Below are positions 60,503 to 64,000 of a DNA stretch of 64,000 bases, piece after piece. A program made the translations under genes and the position numbers. The stretch's first letter is position 1, and the number at the start of each line of letters is the position of its first letter. Source of the DNA: Aquipseudomonas alcaligenes_A (GTDB taxonomy: Bacteria; Pseudomonadota; Gammaproteobacteria; Pseudomonadales; Pseudomonadaceae); NCBI GenBank assembly GCA_048595745.1, contig CP184361.1, one strand, 5' to 3'. Below the pieces are notes generated by a model. The model did no database searches, was not told where the DNA came from, and worked only from the letters and a program-made list of their open reading frames with translations.

Positions 60503-61759
60503 TCAGGCCGCCGGCGCGGGCAGCAACTCCTTCAGCGGCCGGCTGTCGTCGGCCAGCTGCGCGGCGGTCACGGCGATCCCCTCGGCCACCAGGCGCTTGG
60601 CGGCGATGAAGTCCTGCGGGCGGTTCACCGTGTCGGCGGCCAGTACCTTGTCGCCCTTGAGGTAGAAGGCGCTGAAGCTGTCGGTTGCCGGGTCGCCGCG
60701 CAGCACCAGGCGTTCGAAGCCTTCAGAGAGGCCGACCATCTTCAGTTTCAGCTCGTACTGGTCGGACCAGAACCAGGGCACCGAGGCGTAGGTCTTGGCC
60801 TTGCCCGCCATGTTGGCGGCGGCCACCCGCGACTGTTCCAGGGCATTGGGCACCGACTCCAGGCGCAGGCGGCGACCGAGCAGGGCGTTGGGATGGTTGG
60901 TGCAATCGCCGGCAGCATAGATATGCGGGTCGCTGGTCTGCGCGTGTTCGTCGACCAGGATACCGTTGTCGATCTGCAAGCCGGCCTCGGCGGCCAGCTC
61001 GGTGTTGGCGAGCAGGCCGATGCCGACCACCACCAGGTCGGCCGCCAGGCGGCTGCCGTCGGCGCAGAGCACGGCCGTCACCGTATCGTCCGTTACTTCC
61101 AGGTCGGCCACCTGCACGCCGGTACGGATATCCACCCCGGCCTCGCGGTGCTTGCGCTCGTAGTAGGCCGACAGCTCGGCGGCGGTGACCCGCTGCAGCA
61201 CCCGCGGCAGGGCTTCCAGCACGGTGACCTGGAGGCCCTGGGCGATGGCCGAAGCCGCCACCTCCAGGCCGATGTAGCCGCCACCGACGATGACCAGGCG
61301 TTTGCCCGCTGCCAGCTGTGCACGGATCTGCTCCACATCATCCAGGGTGCGCAGGTAGTGGAAGTTGGCGCAGCGCTCGGCGACTGCGGCATTCGGCGCG
61401 CTCAGCGGGCGCGGGCGGCCGCCGGTGGCGATGGCCAGTCTGTCGTAGCTCAGCTGTGCGCCATCGGCCAGCTCCAGGCGCTGGTTGGCGCGGTCGATGC
61501 GCACTACCCGCACGCCCGGCATGAACTCGACGTTGGCCCGCTCATAGGCGGCCAGCGGGCGTATTGCCAGGCTGCTCTTCTCCACGCTGCCGGCCAGGTA
61601 GGCCTTGGACAGCGGCGGGCGGTGGTAGGGCAGGTGGGCTTCCTCGCCGAGCAGCAGGATACGGCCCTCCCAGCCCTCGTTGCGCAGGGCAACGGCCAGC
61701 TCGCCGCCGGCATGGCCGGCACCGATGATGATGGCGGTGGAGGAAGCTGCGTCTGTCAT
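60503..61759 (-). CDS. FAD/NAD-dependent ferredoxin reductase-like oxidoreductase
   Basis: 418 residues. The FAD dinucleotide fold is IIIGAGHAGGELAVALR near 10, the NAD fold VIVGGGYIGLEVAASA near 157, the second FAD motif DPHIYAAGDCTNHPN near 280, and VPWFWSDQYELKLKMVG near 330 is typical for putidaredoxin/rubredoxin-type reductases of class-I oxygenase systems. It probably passes electrons from NAD(P)H to a small ferredoxin. No partner oxygenase is nearby. Confidence 0.88.
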   Translation of the reverse strand: MTDAASSTAIIIGAGHAGGELAVALRNEGWEGRILLLGEEAHLPYHRPPLSKAYLAGSVEKSSLAIRPLAAYERANVEFMPGVRVVRIDRANQRLELADGAQLSYDRLAIATGGRPRPLSAPNAAVAERCANFHYLRTLDDVEQIRAQLAAGKRLVIVGGGYIGLEVAASAIAQGLQVTVLEALPRVLQRVTAAELSAYYERKHREAGVDIRTGVQVADLEVTDDTVTAVLCADGSRLAADLVVVGIGLLANTELAAEAGLQIDNGILVDEHAQTSDPHIYAAGDCTNHPNALLGRRLRLESVPNALEQSRVAAANMAGKAKTYASVPWFWSDQYELKLKMVGLSEGFERLVLRGDPATDSFSAFYLKGDKVLAADTVNRPQDFIAAKRLVAEGIAVTAAQLADDSRPLKELLPAPAA

Positions 61760-61853
61760 GATGGCCTCGGGCAGAAGAAAAATCGGTCAATAGTGTATGC
61801 ATCCGCGCCGGGCAAGTCCCGGCCGAAGATGCCAAACGTCATGCCGCAGGCGT

Positions 61854-63191
61854 TCAGCGCAGCAGGTGCACGGCCAGACCGACCAGCGCGCAGCCGAGCA
61901 GCACCTGAATCACCCCGCGCTTGAACTGGAACAGGGCCACGGCCGCCCCCAGTGCGATCAGGGCCGAAGGCCAGTCGAAACTGCCGGAGAAGCCCTGTGG
62001 CCAGAGCACGTGATAACCGAAGAACAACGCCAGATTGAGGATGACCCCGACCACGGCGGCGGTGATGGCGGTCAGCGGCGCGGTGAACTTCAGCTCGTTG
62101 TGGGTCGACTCCACCAGCGGCCCGCCGGCGAGGATGAACAGGAACGACGGCAGGAAGGTGAACCAGGTGACCAGGCAGGCGGCCAGGGCGCCGCTGGCGA
62201 AGGCCGAGTCACCGCCGAACACCGGCTGCACATAGGCGCCGACGAAGGCGACGAAGGCCACCACCATGATCAGCGGTCCCGGCGTGGTCTCGCCCAGGGC
62301 CAGGCCATCAATCATCTGTGTCGGCGTCAGCCAGCCATAGTGGCCGACCGCGCCCTGGTAGACATAGGGCAGCACCGCGTAGGCGCCGCCGAACGTCAGC
62401 AGGGCGGCCTTGGTGAAGAACCAGCCCATCTGGGTCAGCGTGCCATGCCAGCCGAACAACGCCGTCAGCAGGCCCATCGGCAACAGCCACAGGATGGCGC
62501 CAGCCAGCGCCAGCAGGAGCAGGCGTGGCCAACGGAAGCGCGCGTGCTCGGGAGGCGGGGTGTGGTCGTCGATCAGTGCCGGGCCGTAGGCGCGGTTGCT
62601 GGTGGCATGGCCGCCACCCAGGCTGAAGTGCTGCGGGGCCAGACGTCCACCGAAGTAGCCGATCACCGCAGCGCCCAGCACGATCAGCGGAAAGGGCAGG
62701 TTGAGGGCGAAGATGGCCACGAACGATGCGCCGGCGATTGCCCACAGCCAGTTGTTTTTCAACGCCCGTGAGCCAATGCGATGGGCCGCCTGCAGGACAA
62801 TCGCCGTCACCGCCGGCTTGATGCCATAGAAGATGCCGGCCACCAGGGGGACGTCGCCGAAAGCGATGTAAACCCAGGACAGGACGATCAGGATCAGCAG
62901 CGAAGGCAGCACGAACAGTGCGCCGGCGATGATGCCACCCCAGCTACGGTGCAGCAGCCAGCCGATATAGGTGGCCAGTTGCTGGGCCTCAGGGCCGGGC
63001 AGCAGCATGCAGTAGTTGAGGGCGTGCAGGAAACGCCGCTCGGAAATCCAGCGGCGCCGCTCCACCAGCTCCTGGTGCATGATCGCGATCTGCCCCGCCG
63101 GGCCACCGAAGCTGATGAAGCCCAGCTTGAGCCAGAAGCGAAAGGCCTCCTTCAGGCTGACACTGGCAGGCGGCACGTGGTCTGCTGGCAT
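61854..63191 (-). CDS. chrA: Chromate transporter ChrA
   Basis: 445 residues from ATG 63191, chosen for its AAGGA site; longer starts up to 63266 are possible. Two homologous halves of CHR type are seen: FISFGGPAGQIAIMHQELVE near 27 with LLPGPEAQQLATYIG near 65, and ALLTFGGAYAVLPYVYQGAV near 262 with LGETTPGPLIMVVAFVAF near 300. It has ten to twelve helices and is a predicted chromate/sulfate efflux carrier. No chrB regulator gene is adjacent. Confidence 0.92.
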   Translation of the reverse strand: MPADHVPPASVSLKEAFRFWLKLGFISFGGPAGQIAIMHQELVERRRWISERRFLHALNYCMLLPGPEAQQLATYIGWLLHRSWGGIIAGALFVLPSLLILIVLSWVYIAFGDVPLVAGIFYGIKPAVTAIVLQAAHRIGSRALKNNWLWAIAGASFVAIFALNLPFPLIVLGAAVIGYFGGRLAPQHFSLGGGHATSNRAYGPALIDDHTPPPEHARFRWPRLLLLALAGAILWLLPMGLLTALFGWHGTLTQMGWFFTKAALLTFGGAYAVLPYVYQGAVGHYGWLTPTQMIDGLALGETTPGPLIMVVAFVAFVGAYVQPVFGGDSAFASGALAACLVTWFTFLPSFLFILAGGPLVESTHNELKFTAPLTAITAAVVGVILNLALFFGYHVLWPQGFSGSFDWPSALIALGAAVALFQFKRGVIQVLLGCALVGLAVHLLR

Positions 63192-63353
63192 GGGGTTGAG
63201 TTCCTTGCTGGTACGGGACGGTTTTTGCGCAGGTGGCGGCATCATGGCGGCCAGATATTGCATCAAATTGGCGGCGGGTGGGGGCTCTGGATTGACCCTG
63301 GCGATGCTTTTCTATATCTGGGACATGGTCGACAGCGTGGGTAGCGGCGTTTG

Positions 63354-64000
63354 ATGAGCAATGGCAGCAATACCGGTGGCAGTCGGGGGCGTTGGTGGCA
63401 GAAACCGGGCGTAGTGCCGCTGGCGCGGACCTTCGTGGTGCTGGTCTGCGTGTCGCTGCTGGTCATCGACGGCTGGTTGATGTGGACGGCGCGCCAGGTC
63501 CAGCTGCGAGATGCGGAAATCGAGACGTCCAACCTGGCTTCCGCGCTGGCGCGCCAGGCCAGCGACTCGCTGAGAAAAGCCGATACCGTCCTGCTCGATC
63601 TGGTCGAGCGCTTGCAGACCGATGGTCGTCAGCCCGCTCAGCTGCAGCGCCTGGCGCAGCTGATGCGCCTGCATGTCTACGAGTTGGGCGAGCTGCATGG
63701 TTTGTTTGCCTATGACCGCGAGGGTCGCTGGCTGGTCAATTCCTTTGGCGAGCTGCCGCCAGGGGCCAACAACGCCGATCGCGAGTATTTCATCTATCAC
63801 CGCGATCACCCCGATGACCACGGTTCCCGTGTCGGTCGGCCGATCCGCAGTCGCCTCACGGGTGACTGGATCATCCCGCTGTCGCGACGCCTGGAGGATG
63901 CACAAGGCCAGTTCGCCGGGGTGGCCCTGGCGACGCTGTCCATCGACTATTTCCGCCAGTTCTATGCCACCTTCGACATCCGCCAGCAGGGCACCATCAA
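63354..64000 (+). CDS. Membrane sensor protein with dCACHE-like domain, cut by the window end
   Basis: The frame from ATG 63354 is open to the last base (about 215 codons), so the C-terminus is missing. A basic N-terminus is followed by one membrane helix (about residues 25-45) and a periplasmic region with an ASALARQASDSLRKADTVLL helix, FAYDREGRWLVNSFGELPPG and a YFIYHRDHPDDHGSRVGRPI block. This is the look of the extracytoplasmic sensor of diguanylate cyclases or hybrid kinases. The output domain is outside the window. It is divergent from chrA. Confidence 0.75.
   Translation, partial: MSNGSNTGGSRGRWWQKPGVVPLARTFVVLVCVSLLVIDGWLMWTARQVQLRDAEIETSNLASALARQASDSLRKADTVLLDLVERLQTDGRQPAQLQRLAQLMRLHVYELGELHGLFAYDREGRWLVNSFGELPPGANNADREYFIYHRDHPDDHGSRVGRPIRSRLTGDWIIPLSRRLEDAQGQFAGVALATLSIDYFRQFYATFDIRQQGTI

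Overview
The window reads as chromosomal DNA of a high-GC gammaproteobacterium of the genus Pseudomonas. The order nlpD-rpoS-rsmZ-fdxA-mutS-pncC-recA-recX, the gfnR/frmA-fghA-ispF-truD-surE-pcm run, erdR-dgkA, sbcB-mvaT-purU and cysD-cysNC are all Pseudomonas arrangements. The protein sequences (for example a 334-residue RpoS, MvaT and RecA) are close to, but not identical with, P. aeruginosa. The mosaic order and the extra clusters fit the P. mendocina / P. oleovorans side of the genus; this species-level guess is inference.

Region 1 (1-16.6 kb) is the most unusual part. It is a tightly packed, mostly translationally coupled cluster that looks like a private type II fatty-acid/polyketide assembly line with its own exporter. 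In order it encodes: the end of an outer-membrane beta-barrel, malonyl-CoA:ACP transacylase, a polytopic membrane protein, an AcpS-type phosphopantetheinyl transferase, a ketoreductase, a FabZ-like dehydratase, an acyl carrier protein, a GcvT-like (folate aminomethyltransferase fold) protein, a two-domain ketosynthase whose second half has lost its catalytic residues (KS-CLF-like), two further ketosynthase-fold proteins with damaged or displaced active sites, a MacB/LolD-type ABC ATPase, a signal-peptide protein with a TPR-like helix, and a FtsX/MacB-type permease. After a 171-bp regulatory gap come a FabL-like enoyl-reductase candidate and a convergent FabB-type synthase. I do not recognise this as a described pathway (not aryl polyene, alkylresorcinol or PUFA synthase). 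It is the main candidate for a new system, probably a lipid or polyketide-like product that is made in the cytoplasm and handed to the envelope.

Region 2 (16.6-19.2 kb) holds a PlsC-family acyltransferase, then a lower-GC accessory patch with a small membrane protein and the C-terminal remnant of a phage-type integrase. Region 3 (19.2-30 kb) is core: small Cys-rich and DUF2007 proteins, a SRAP-family protein lacking its expected catalytic cysteine, glutathione-dependent formaldehyde detoxification (LysR regulator divergent from frmA, then fghA), isoprenoid and tRNA genes, surE/pcm, a DUF368 lipid-carrier transporter, nlpD and rpoS.

Region 4 (30-40.8 kb) holds the GacA-controlled small RNA RsmZ with a clear upstream GacA box, fdxA, mutS, a MITE-like repeat, pncC, the SOS genes recA-recX with a LexA box, a LOG protein, a secreted QSregVF-like protein, tapT, an EamA transporter, the response regulator erdR and dgkA. 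Region 5 (40.8-48.7 kb) is a minus-strand membrane-protein operon built around a MoxR AAA+ ATPase (RDD, SpoIIM-like, DUF4129, DUF4350, MoxR, DUF58). Region 6 (48.8-64 kb) holds sbcB, mvaT, purU, a CBS protein, a dCACHE chemoreceptor, a HerA-like ATPase, the sulfate-activation genes cysD-cysNC, a secreted esterase, a ferredoxin-reductase-like flavoprotein, chrA, and the start of a membrane sensor protein cut by the window end.

No tRNA, rRNA, CRISPR array or complete insertion sequence was seen. Many long antisense ORFs exist only because of the high GC content.
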